Shown in pieces: positions 1 through 6,608 of a stretch of 16,930 nt of DNA (positions within the stretch are counted from its first letter, which is position 1; each line of letters begins with the position of its first letter). Location: assembly GCA_012514125.1 (NCBI GenBank), contig JAAZAW010000346.1:1-16930 (forward strand), written 5' to 3'. The translations under genes were made by a program, and so were the position numbers. The DNA is from Phycisphaerae bacterium. GTDB taxonomy: Bacteria; Planctomycetota; Phycisphaerae; JAAYCJ01. The notes under the pieces are model-generated. The model was given only the letters and a program-made list of their open reading frames with translations. It was not told where the DNA came from and made no database searches.

Positions 1-157
1 AACTTTCCAACTTTCCAACTTTCCAACTTTCCAACTTTCCAACTTTCCAACTTTCCAACTTTCCAACTTTCCAACTTTCCAACTTTCCAACTTTCCAACT
101 TTCCAACTTTCTAACTTTCCAACTTTCCAACTTTCCAACTTTCCAACTTTCCAACTT
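1..157. repeat. Octanucleotide tandem repeat (AACTTTCC)n
   Basis: An 8-bp unit, AACTTTCC, is repeated head to tail about 19.6 times from the first base of the window to position 157. The only deviation is one C-to-T change at position 112. The array probably continues to the left of the window. An 8-bp unit is not a multiple of three, so gain or loss of one unit would shift any reading frame crossing it. The plus strand reads as a stop-free 8-codon cycle, and the minus strand reads as a Gly-Lys-Leu-Glu-Ser-Trp-Lys-Val cycle. The near perfect identity suggests recent expansion or active slippage. Confidence 0.97.
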
Positions 158-200
158 GGATTATCTCCTGAAGGTGCTGGGATTCACCCTGAAAGAATGA
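3..200 (+). CDS. Possible 3' end of an ORF running through the octanucleotide repeat (partial)
   Basis: The frame starting at position 3 is open across the whole repeat and ends at a TGA at 198-200. After the repeat it reads NLDYLLKVLGFTLKE, which looks like an ordinary amphipathic C-terminus. The C-to-T change at 112 gives a stop (TAA, 112-114) in another frame but only CTA in this one. No start codon lies inside the window, so any gene would begin to the left of base 1. It is equally possible that this is chance read-through of a repeat without stops. I do not recognise a family. Confidence 0.15.
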   Translation, partial: LSNFPTFQLSNFPTFQLSNFPTFQLSNFPTFQLSNFLTFQLSNFPTFQLSNLDYLLKVLGFTLKE

Positions 201-332
201 ACCGGAAAATTTTCATACGATTGCCTGCGGAATGATACGCTTTTGCTTTAATATTGTCGGAGTATTAAAAACATCAATATTTCGACCGCTGAATCTGCCC
301 GGCGTTTGTGTCGGGATTTTCCGGCTATTTTC

Positions 333-361
333 TTGAATCCGTTTAGAGGGCAAGGTATATT
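333..361 (+). promoter_or_regulatory. Sigma-70-like promoter of the PP2C phosphatase gene
   Basis: TTGAAT at 333-338 (4 of 6 matches to the -35 consensus) is separated by 17 bp from TATATT at 356-361 (5 of 6 matches to the -10 consensus). Transcription would start near 368, giving a leader of about 35 nt before the ATG at 403. Between the repeat and this promoter (158-332) I see nothing else beyond the possible ORF tail. Confidence 0.55.
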
Positions 362-402
362 AACACCATTTAATTTGCAAGGAATGGGTTGGGCGAATCA
401 CA

Positions 403-1179
403 ATGAGCAAGAACGAACAAACAGCCGAATCGCAAGCACTGGAGGACCCGCAGGACCTGGTGCTGGCGGCAGAACTTCAAGCCGCCCTGCTGCCCAAAAG
501 CTGTCCCATGAATTGCGAACACCAGGTAACGTCGGCAAGAAACCGAATGTGCGGCAGTGTCGGCGGCGATTTTTACGATTTTATCCCCATTAACGAAGAA
601 CAGGTCGCCCTGGTTATCGGCGACGTCGTCGGCCATGGAATACGCGCTTCACTCCTGATGGCCAATATCATGGGGTTCCTGCGATCGGAACCTTCGAAAC
701 GCAACAAACCGTCCCAGGTCATCCGCATGCTCAATCGCCTTCTGATCGACCTGGGCAATCGCACCGGAACGGTCATGCCCTGCTCCGTCTTCTACGCGGT
801 TATCGACCAGCCTTCAGGGTTGGGACTCTTCGTCAACGCCGGACATCCTCAACCGTTTCTCTGCAATGAAAATCGATGCACTCGCCTTCATCTCGATTCG
901 CAAAATCTTCTTTTGGGTATCGAAGAATTTGAACCCACCGAAGACTGCAACCTCTTTATACCGGGCCAGCGGCTGGTGTTGTATACCGATGGAATCACCG
1001 ATACGGTCAGTCCGCAAGGCGAACGTTTCGGGCAGGATCGTCTGCGAAATATCATCGCACACACCGCCCACCTTTCGCCCGACGAACTGACACAAAAAGT
1101 CTTCGACGAAGTCGATAGCTTCCGTGATGGTGTGCCTCAGGTCGATGACGAAACGATCGTTGTCTTTGACCGAAGATAA
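403..1179 (+). CDS. SpoIIE/RsbU-family PP2C-type serine phosphatase
   Basis: A 258-residue protein consisting of one PP2C-like SpoIIE domain. Such enzymes dephosphorylate Ser/Thr-phosphorylated anti-sigma-factor antagonists and so control partner-switching stress or sigma-factor pathways. Visible motifs are the RsbU-type linker helix LAAELQAALLP (21-31), GGDFYD with a metal-binding Asp (54-59), GDVVGHG with Asp74 (73-79), the structural NAGHP (145-149), LVLYTDGITD with Asp196 (191-200), and a final DDET with a metal Asp (248-251). There is no PAS, GAF, HAMP or receiver domain, so it must be controlled by a partner or simply act constitutively. The Shine-Dalgarno sequence is poor: an AAGGA lies about 20 nt before the ATG. 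No other start is in frame nearby. No antagonist (STAS) or anti-sigma kinase gene lies beside it, so its target is unknown. The family is secure; the pathway is inferred. Confidence 0.93.
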   Translation: MSKNEQTAESQALEDPQDLVLAAELQAALLPKSCPMNCEHQVTSARNRMCGSVGGDFYDFIPINEEQVALVIGDVVGHGIRASLLMANIMGFLRSEPSKRNKPSQVIRMLNRLLIDLGNRTGTVMPCSVFYAVIDQPSGLGLFVNAGHPQPFLCNENRCTRLHLDSQNLLLGIEEFEPTEDCNLFIPGQRLVLYTDGITDTVSPQGERFGQDRLRNIIAHTAHLSPDELTQKVFDEVDSFRDGVPQVDDETIVVFDRR

Positions 1180-1238
1180 AAACGCTCATTTGTTCGAGAC
1201 AAACACTCAACGGCCCATATCAATCCCATCGTCGGTCT

Positions 1239-2498
1239 TTATTCCGCCGGCCTGGGTTCCTGCTCTCGATTCAGGGTGATAATCTCCCCTTCTCTGTTGA
1301 TATAATGCCATTTTCCGCCAAAGACACCGCCCGTCCTGACTCTGGCCACTCCGTTGACAAAATCGGTCGCATCGCTGAACTCTGGATCGATGACGAACTT
1401 GCCCGCCTTGTCGATATAGCCCCAGTCATCGTCGACTTTAACCCTGGCCAGACCCTGGGTAAAATCGCCGGCGTCGTTGAACTGTGGACTGACCACATAA
1501 GCCCCCTGTTTATCGATGTAACCGAACCGCCCCCCGATCCATCCGCCGGTCTTCACACGGGCCAGACCCTCATCGGAAAATTTGCCCGCCTGTCCAAACT
1601 GCGGCTTGATAACGGAAGACCCTTTTTTGTCGATATAGCCCCACCTGCCGTCAACTTCAACCGCGGCCAGACCGTTCGAAAATTCTCCGACGCTCTCGTA
1701 ACGAGGATTAATCACCAAGTTGCCCTGTTTATCAATAAATCCCCATTTGCCCGTTATTCCACCGACTTTCACCGGAGCCATGCCTTCTGAAAAATCGCCC
1801 GCTTCATCATAATTCGTCCTCCTGGCAGTTCGACCGCCCCGTTCTTCCGCCGCTCCCGTATCTCGCTGTTGTTCACCAGGCGTTGCCTGCAGATAATTGC
1901 CCTGCTTGTCGATGAAAGTCCACTTCGCAGAGAAAATACCGCCTGTCTTGACACGGGCATTACCATCCTTGAAGTCTCCTGCCCAGTCATATTGAGGACG
2001 AATCGCCAGTTGTCCTTGCTGATCGACATATCCCCACTTGCCGTCCACTTTCACCCTCGCCAGCCCATCGTTGAATCGCCCCGCCTGATCAAATCTCGGT
2101 GAAATCACCATCTTGCCTTGCTCATTAATAAATCCCCACCTATCGTCCGACCGAACCGGCGCCATTCCTTCGCTGAACCGCTCGGCGTCTTCATACTGGG
2201 CGGGAATAACCATCCTGCCTTCCTTGCTGATATAACCCCACCGATCATTGACTTCCACCGGCAGCAGATTCGACGTTGTTTTTCCGCCGGAAACATTACC
2301 CTGCTCACCGTTCTGTAGGGCTTCACCTTCCCGACCGGCAGTCTCACCATTCATCGGCTGAGTTTGATCGGTCATCTCACTGCCTTGCTGTTCCTGCATA
2401 TCACCGGCAGCATTCTGACCCCACGTCGTATGGGCACTACTCCAAAAAATCACCAATACGATACCGGCTAAAAATAAGAAATCCCTTCGCTTTGTCAT
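1239..2498 (-). CDS. Secreted WG-repeat protein
   Basis: I choose the ATG at 2498 (419 aa) because an AAGGGGGG ribosome-binding sequence lies just upstream of it; a longer ORF reaches 2534 without such support. The N-terminus is a signal peptide: basic TKRRD, then a hydrophobic stretch LFLAGIVLVIFW, followed by a Gln/Gly/Asn-rich linker. The rest is a run of nine WG-type repeats, each with a core such as RWGYIDKKG followed by about 30 residues containing a DAGDFSxGLARV-like element. The fourth, seventh and ninth cores are altered (KWTFIDKQG, RFGYIDKQG, KWHYINREG), and a charged, low-complexity insert separates the fourth from the fifth. WG repeats are predicted beta-structured scaffolds of mostly unknown ligand; extracytoplasmic binding is likely. 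No enzymatic domain is visible. It converges with the phosphatase gene at 403-1179. Confidence 0.92.
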   Translation of the reverse strand: MTKRRDFLFLAGIVLVIFWSSAHTTWGQNAAGDMQEQQGSEMTDQTQPMNGETAGREGEALQNGEQGNVSGGKTTSNLLPVEVNDRWGYISKEGRMVIPAQYEDAERFSEGMAPVRSDDRWGFINEQGKMVISPRFDQAGRFNDGLARVKVDGKWGYVDQQGQLAIRPQYDWAGDFKDGNARVKTGGIFSAKWTFIDKQGNYLQATPGEQQRDTGAAEERGGRTARRTNYDEAGDFSEGMAPVKVGGITGKWGFIDKQGNLVINPRYESVGEFSNGLAAVEVDGRWGYIDKKGSSVIKPQFGQAGKFSDEGLARVKTGGWIGGRFGYIDKQGAYVVSPQFNDAGDFTQGLARVKVDDDWGYIDKAGKFVIDPEFSDATDFVNGVARVRTGGVFGGKWHYINREGEIITLNREQEPRPAE

Positions 2499-2579
2499 TT
2501 TGACACCCCCCTTGATAAATGCAGATCGTTCCAAACCCCAAATGTTTACGACAGACCTTCAGGCCGTCATACTGCATAA

Positions 2580-2608
2580 ATTATAGAATCCGCCCAGGAT
2601 GATGTCAA
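2580..2608 (-). promoter_or_regulatory. Perfect consensus sigma-70 promoter of the WG-repeat gene
   Basis: On the minus strand TTGACA (2608-2603) is followed by exactly 17 bp and then TATAAT (2585-2580), a full match to both consensus hexamers with ideal spacing. The start of transcription would be near 2573, leaving a leader of about 75 nt before the ATG at 2498. It lies in the gap 2499-2832, which otherwise contains no convincing gene. Confidence 0.82.
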
Positions 2609-2649
2609 ATACAAATATCGCCCTCATATCCCCTCTTGGACGCATTATA

Positions 2650-2703
2650 CGCTTTCGATCGAATCGTATCGCAGCATCAAAAATATCAAACGTTTTCGAT
2701 CGC
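2650..2703. promoter_or_regulatory. Pair of CGATCG-centred boxes upstream of the WG-gene promoter
   Basis: CGCTTTCGATCGA (2650-2662) and CGTTTTCGATCGC (2691-2703) are near copies 41 bp apart, close to four helical turns. The first contains a perfect 10-bp palindrome, TTCGATCGAA (2654-2663); the second shares only the central CGATCG. Relative to the promoter at 2580-2608 the boxes sit at about -80 and -120, a typical place for an activator. No cognate regulator is identified, and chance similarity is possible. Confidence 0.3.
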
Positions 2704-2832
2704 TGAGCCTGCAGCTCCTGCCTCAAAAGCTTGAAACCCAAAACCCAACGATGATTCCTTCGCTTGTCGAAAAGTTGAATGGATTGAAGAAACTTATCTC
2801 CAAGTGCCTCAACTCGCTTTCATATCGCGTTC

Positions 2833-3852
2833 TCAAATCTCACGGCCAACCGCTTTGGCAATTCCACTCAACTGTTTCATCAACTCATCCAGTGCCGCCG
2901 GCGTAATGGACTGCGCCCCATCCGTCAACGCGTGCTCCGGGTCCATGTGTACTTCAATAATCAATCCGTCCGCCCCTGCCGCCACCGCCGCCTTGGCCAT
3001 ATCCGGAACCATATACGCATGGCCGGTCCCATGACTCGGATCGATCACCACCGGTAAATGACTCAGCCGTTTGATCGCCGGAATAATCGCCAGGCACAGC
3101 GTATTTCGGCAATAATCTTCAAATGTTCGGATTCCGCGCTCGCACAAAATAACATTCGGATTTCCCGCCGCGATTACATACTCCGCCGCGAGTAAAAACT
3201 CTTCCAGAGAAGCGCTGAAACCCCGTTTGAGCAAAACAGGTTTGTCCTGCCGACCCACGGCGCTAAGGAGCCGGAAATTATGCATGTTTCTCGCCCCCAC
3301 CTGAACCACATCCGCATAACGGGCCACCAACAGCACTTCTTCTTCACTCAGCACTTCGGTAACCACCGCCAGTCCTGTCTGCTCGCGTGCCTCTGCCAGA
3401 ATCGCAAGCCCTTCCTCGCCAAGTCCCTGAAACGAATAAGGATTGGTCCGAGGCTTGAACGCCCCGCCGCGAATCGCCGTCGCACCGGTTTTCTTGATCG
3501 CGTGCGCCGTTGCGAGCAATTGCTCTTTGCTTTCGACACCGCAAGGCCCTGCCATCACCGCGACCTTCCCGCCTCCGATTGTGGCGCCTGATGGACCGAA
3601 TGGAATCTCCGTCGGCTCGCGATGGACCTCGCGCGACGCCATTTTGTAAGGTGAAAGAATCGGAACGATCTTCTCCACCATCGGCGCTCGTTCCAGTCGA
3701 GTCTTATCCACCTGCCGTTTATCCCCGATAGCCGCAATGACCGTTCGATCGGTCCCCACAATCACATGATCCACCAATCCCATATCGTGGATCAACTGTA
3801 CGACATGTTCGACCTGTTCCTTGCTAGCGCCCGATGCCATGACTACAATCAT
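2833..3852 (-). CDS. aroF: 3-deoxy-7-phosphoheptulonate (DAHP) synthase, type I-beta
   Basis: First step of the shikimate pathway: condenses phosphoenolpyruvate with erythrose 4-phosphate to DAHP. The 339-residue length matches the Thermotoga-type enzyme. Residues 1-65 form a ferredoxin-like/ACT-like regulatory domain that gives aromatic amino-acid feedback in that subfamily. The barrel follows, with AGPCGVES (101-108), the PEP/phosphate-binding RGGAFKPRTNPYSFQG (128-143), QVGARNMHNFRLL (184-196), LLKRG (207-211), CERGIRTFE (237-245) and DPSHGTGH (271-278). The expected metal ligands Cys104, His274, Glu300 and Asp311 are all present. There is no fused chorismate mutase. The gene starts 53 bp after the serS stop, so the two are probably co-transcribed. 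A weak AAAGGG precedes the ATG; a second in-frame Met lies four codons downstream. Confidence 0.96.
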   Translation of the reverse strand: MIVVMASGASKEQVEHVVQLIHDMGLVDHVIVGTDRTVIAAIGDKRQVDKTRLERAPMVEKIVPILSPYKMASREVHREPTEIPFGPSGATIGGGKVAVMAGPCGVESKEQLLATAHAIKKTGATAIRGGAFKPRTNPYSFQGLGEEGLAILAEAREQTGLAVVTEVLSEEEVLLVARYADVVQVGARNMHNFRLLSAVGRQDKPVLLKRGFSASLEEFLLAAEYVIAAGNPNVILCERGIRTFEDYCRNTLCLAIIPAIKRLSHLPVVIDPSHGTGHAYMVPDMAKAAVAAGADGLIIEVHMDPEHALTDGAQSITPAALDELMKQLSGIAKAVGREI

Positions 3853-3905
3853 CGTCGTAACCCTTTATCCAATATCCAGTATCATTTCGTCAACAGTCTT
3901 CTCTT

Positions 3906-5177
3906 TCAACGTCTCTTTAACGTTTCCATCCCGCCCATGTAAGGCCTCAACACCTCCGGCACGGTCACCGTCCCGTCGGCATTTTGATAAAGCTCCAGAA
4001 TCGCAATCAACACCCGCGGTGAGGCGATAACGGTATTATTAAGCGTATGGCAAAACTGAATTTTCCCGTTTTCGTCACGATATCGCAAATTCAATCGCCG
4101 TGCCTGAAAATCATAAAACCGTGAGGCGCTATGCGTTTCCCCGTAACTATTCCGTGACGGCATCCACGTCTCGATATCATATTTCTTCACCTGTCCCCTG
4201 CCCAGATCGCCCGTGCAAACATTCATCACCCGATAAGGCAACCCCAACGCCTGCAGGATGCCTTCGCTGTTGGCCAGGATTTCTTCATGAAGCTCAATAC
4301 TTTGCTGCTCATCATTGCGACCGACGATCACCTGCTCAACTTTATCGAACTGGTGAATGCGGTAAATCCCCGCCGTATCTTTCCCATACGTTCCCGCCTC
4401 ACGGCGAAAACAAGTCGAAAGCGCCACAAACTTCTTGGGCAGATCGGCTTGATTCAAAATCTCATCCGAAAAATAAGCCGTCACCGGCACTTCCGCCGTT
4501 CCCGCGACATAAAGATTATCCCGCTCGCACATGTACGCCTGCTCTTCACCGCCCGGCAAGTATCCCGTCCCGCGCATCACCTGCTCGCGAACGATCATCG
4601 GCGGGTACATCGGAAAATATCCCCGCTTCACCATAAAATCGACGGCAAATCGAATGACCGCCCAGTGCAGCAGCGCTCCATTGCCCGTCAGAAAATAACT
4701 CCTCGCGCCCGCCAGTTTCACACCGCGTGGAATATCCAGCAGATTAAGCTTTTGACCCAACTCCACATGATCCAGCGGCGTAAAATCAAACTCTCGGATC
4801 GCACCGACTTTACGAATCTCAACGTTCTCCGTGTCGTCCTTGCCGACCGGAACATCCTCCGAAGGAATCTGCGGCACTTGCAGCAACAGGGACTGATACG
4901 CAGGCTCCATCTCGTCAAGTTGCGTCTGGATATCCTTCTCGCGGTTCTTGAGTTGCGCCATGCTCTCGATGATCTGCTTTTTCTCTTCCGGCGATGCCTT
5001 GGAAATCTTCTTGCCCGCCGCATTTTTCTCCGTCTGAATATTCTGAATTTCCTGTCGCAGCTTCACCAGCGCCGCATCGAGTTCCAATAATTTATCGACA
5101 TCGCACTCGATCTTTTTAACCTGCGACGCCCACTTGATTTTCTCCGCGTTCTCACGAATAAATTTAATATCCAGCAT
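3906..5177 (-). CDS. serS: Seryl-tRNA synthetase
   Basis: Class II aminoacyl-tRNA synthetase that charges tRNA-Ser (and tRNA-Sec where present) with serine, in the cytoplasm. The start at 5177 is chosen because GAGGTG lies 7 nt upstream and the product then begins MLDIKFIREN, the canonical start of the family, giving 423 residues. An upstream in-frame ATG at 5234 would add 19 unrelated residues. The N-terminal coiled-coil arm that grips the tRNA variable arm spans about 25-105. Active-site elements are TAEVP (227-231), motif 2 FRREAG (257-262) with Arg258 and Glu260, the FYDFQARR segment (354-361), and motif 3 around PRVLIAILE (387-395) with Arg388. Motif 3 carries NNTVIASP where many bacteria have NGSGLAVG, a variant I believe is common in some phyla. 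The gene leads a serS-aroF operon. No T-box is seen in the 126-bp leader region. Confidence 0.97.
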   Translation of the reverse strand: MLDIKFIRENAEKIKWASQVKKIECDVDKLLELDAALVKLRQEIQNIQTEKNAAGKKISKASPEEKKQIIESMAQLKNREKDIQTQLDEMEPAYQSLLLQVPQIPSEDVPVGKDDTENVEIRKVGAIREFDFTPLDHVELGQKLNLLDIPRGVKLAGARSYFLTGNGALLHWAVIRFAVDFMVKRGYFPMYPPMIVREQVMRGTGYLPGGEEQAYMCERDNLYVAGTAEVPVTAYFSDEILNQADLPKKFVALSTCFRREAGTYGKDTAGIYRIHQFDKVEQVIVGRNDEQQSIELHEEILANSEGILQALGLPYRVMNVCTGDLGRGQVKKYDIETWMPSRNSYGETHSASRFYDFQARRLNLRYRDENGKIQFCHTLNNTVIASPRVLIAILELYQNADGTVTVPEVLRPYMGGMETLKRR

Positions 5178-5303
5178 AACCATACACCTCATAACGATGA
5201 ATAAAATCGAAAAATCCGGAACGTCGCAAATCAACCCAAATAATGCCCTGCTCCGAAATGTCTAATTCGAGGTTATAACCAATCTTACCCCCATTTTTCC
5301 AGT

Positions 5304-5960
5304 CTATTCCCTGAATAAATCCCTGCGGGAATACGACCGAACCTTCCTTCTTTCATTTCCGACCCGATTCGGATTCGATTGCTGATTCTCCAGAACCTCC
5401 CATATCCGAAGGTAAATCTTCTCGGTGGTCTTGTTCTTCAACTCCGATAAAAATCGATCCCGAAGCCCCGTCCGACATGCCTCCTGATATAACTGGATAA
5501 GGACCCGGTCGCGAGAGCGACTGAAATTGGAAAAATACAAGTCCAGATCGTCCGCCGAAAAATAACCCAACGGGTCCCGTGTTCCCAACTGCCAGGCCGC
5601 CCAGTCAAAAATATCCCGGCGATCACCCGAAAACCGGTAAAGCCCGACCACTTCATTCAGACGAACGTCAAATCCCGCCTGTCGATCACCGATCACCTCC
5701 GGAATCGCCTGTAATCGCGCAGCCATCGCTTCTTCATCTTCCCCTTCCATCAATGTCGAATTCGCAGGGTCCTGCCCTTGCGATACGATTAACCTGCCGG
5801 GCGGAATCATCAGCGTCTTGACACCCACCCCCGCAAAATTGACCCGAATCCGTTGCACGTTGCCGCCGTTTGTTGATTCGATCGAAAGAACTTTACCCAC
5901 GCCCCATTGTGGACAAGCCGGATTCGCCACTTCCTGATTCACTTCAAAGGACAATGCCAT
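5304..5960 (-). CDS. DUF3553-like N-terminal domain protein of unknown function
   Basis: A 218-residue soluble protein. Residues about 7-62 (NQEVANPACPQWGVGKVLSI to GRLIVSQG) resemble the small SH3-like beta domain DUF3553, whose hallmark is a Pro-x-Trp-Gly-x-Gly-x-Val pattern followed by a strand ending in an aromatic or hydrophobic NFxxxG. Related domains occur at the C-terminus of UvrD/PcrA-type helicases and CarD-like RNA-polymerase binders, so binding to a transcription or repair protein is one possibility, but this is inference. The C-terminal 130 residues are mostly alpha-helical and rich in Arg, Asp and Leu; I recognise no domain there. There is no signal peptide or membrane segment. 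The ATG at 5960 is preceded by AAGGATA at suitable distance. A weak TATAAG is visible upstream but no convincing -35. Confidence 0.72.
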   Translation of the reverse strand: MALSFEVNQEVANPACPQWGVGKVLSIESTNGGNVQRIRVNFAGVGVKTLMIPPGRLIVSQGQDPANSTLMEGEDEEAMAARLQAIPEVIGDRQAGFDVRLNEVVGLYRFSGDRRDIFDWAAWQLGTRDPLGYFSADDLDLYFSNFSRSRDRVLIQLYQEACRTGLRDRFLSELKNKTTEKIYLRIWEVLENQQSNPNRVGNERRKVRSYSRRDLFRE

Positions 5961-6401
5961 TGATCGGTATCCTTAACTAGGGTTATTGCTCTGCTGAAAA
6001 AATCCTTATATCGGACATCAAAGAAAGTCGAAAGATCATTCGTCAGACACGCTGGAATTTCGACAAGCCCGGCGACCGAATACATCAACAAATCATAAGG
6101 CTATTTGAATGACTACAGACCATGATTTATTCATCGACCAGTTTTGAATAAAAGTGTATTTTTTATCTTTATGAGCTACTCGTGAATGGTGCAGATTTTT
6201 TTCAAATTTTTCAAATTTTTCAAAAACAATCATTCTTTCATGGCTGTAATACAACGCATTTTATCTTTGAACTCATTCGACGAATAACCATACATCCCTT
6301 TTACCAATAACGCGTTATGAAAGCACGCTTTTTTTCACGCCATTGAAATCAAACATTATTTAAGACTCTTGCTTAAGTCACATATTTTTCCGAATTTCTT
6401 C
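5961..6401. other. AT-rich intergenic stretch without protein genes
   Basis: About 440 bp between the DUF3553-like gene and the small-RNA candidate. It is visibly AT-rich, has many stops in every frame, and shows no coding pattern on either strand. The only structures I see are the short TTTTTCAAA tandem repeat (6198-6224) and an AACGCGTT palindrome near 6309-6316. It may hold the promoter of the minus-strand gene at 5304-5960. Confidence 0.6.
6198..6224. repeat. Three tandem copies of TTTTTCAAA
   Basis: The 9-bp unit TTTTTCAAA occurs three times in direct succession (6198-6206, 6207-6215, 6216-6224). T- and A-tracts recur every 9 bp, close to the helical repeat, so the segment may be intrinsically curved. 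It sits about 200 bp upstream of the small-RNA promoter candidate. Confidence 0.85.
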
Positions 6402-6430
6402 TTGAGTATTTCCCACACTTCTGTCATAAT
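6402..6430 (+). promoter_or_regulatory. Candidate promoter of a small RNA
   Basis: TTGAGT (6402-6407, 4 of 6) lies 17 bp upstream of CATAAT (6425-6430, 5 of 6); an overlapping TAATAT occurs two bases later. It points toward the strong terminator at 6502-6548 with no open reading frame of note between, so the predicted transcript would start near 6437. Confidence 0.42.
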
Positions 6431-6437
6431 ATTTTAT

Positions 6438-6545
6438 CTTTATTGATAAGAAAAATAAACTGGGACACTGTAGTTAATAGACTTTCCCCTCCCCCGACCC
6501 AGGCGGCAGTTGCTTGTCCCCAGCAACGCCGCCTTATTTTTTATT
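6438..6545 (+). ncRNA. Candidate small RNA of about 105 nt with C-rich loops
   Basis: Inferred from a plus-strand promoter (6402-6430) and a plus-strand intrinsic terminator (6502-6548) in a region without protein genes. Within it CTGGG (6460-6464) can pair with CCCAG (6498-6502), enclosing a loop that contains CCCCTCCCCC (6486-6495). The terminator loop is itself TGTCCCC. Alternatively CTGGGACA (6460-6467) can pair with TGTCCCCAG (6515-6523) with one bulged base, which would give a pseudoknot or a rearranged terminator. C-rich unpaired segments are typical of small RNAs that cover Shine-Dalgarno sequences. The transcript runs toward the 3' end of the minus-strand sulfatase-like gene and stops about 60 bp short of it. 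It matches no named RNA family that I recognise. Confidence 0.4.
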
Positions 6546-6548
6546 ATT
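6502..6548 (+). terminator. Strong intrinsic terminator
   Basis: GGCGGC (6502-6507) pairs with GCCGCC (6528-6533), and GTTGCT (6509-6514) with AGCAAC (6522-6527). This gives a 12-bp stem with a single bulged A at 6508 and a 7-nt loop. A T-rich tail (TTATTTTTTATTATT, 6534-6548) follows on the plus strand only; on the minus strand the stem is followed by a G-rich tract. The hairpin therefore acts for plus-strand transcription, although all flanking protein genes on both sides of it up to rex are on the minus strand. Confidence 0.85.
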
Positions 6549-6608
6549 GGCGAGACCAAAACTCTTTCTCTTAATTTAGCGGTAATACCTGGGATACACC
6601 TTTCCTCG

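Noticed and set aside
1..157. CRISPR array
   Set aside because: The 8-bp units have no spacers; it is a simple tandem repeat.
1189..1203. TTTGT/ACAAA hairpin between the convergent phosphatase and WG-repeat genes
   Set aside because: Only a 5-bp AT-rich stem, and no T-run directly after it on either strand, so not supported as a terminator.
2559..2741. 60-codon minus-strand ORF upstream of the WG-repeat gene
   Set aside because: It spans the perfect promoter and the CGATCG boxes, shows no recognisable family and has no good ribosome-binding site; treated as chance.
4287..5090. 267-codon plus-strand ORF opposite serS
   Set aside because: It is the complement of a clear seryl-tRNA synthetase gene, with an Arg/His/Leu-rich composition typical of antisense frames.
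5271..5280. GGTTATAACC palindrome between serS and the DUF3553-like gene
   Set aside because: A single 10-bp palindrome with no second copy or promoter alignment; too little to call an operator.
5178..5303. T-box or other aminoacyl-tRNA-sensing leader for serS
   Set aside because: The 126-bp gap is too short for a full T-box and shows no specifier loop or antiterminator; no convincing terminator either.
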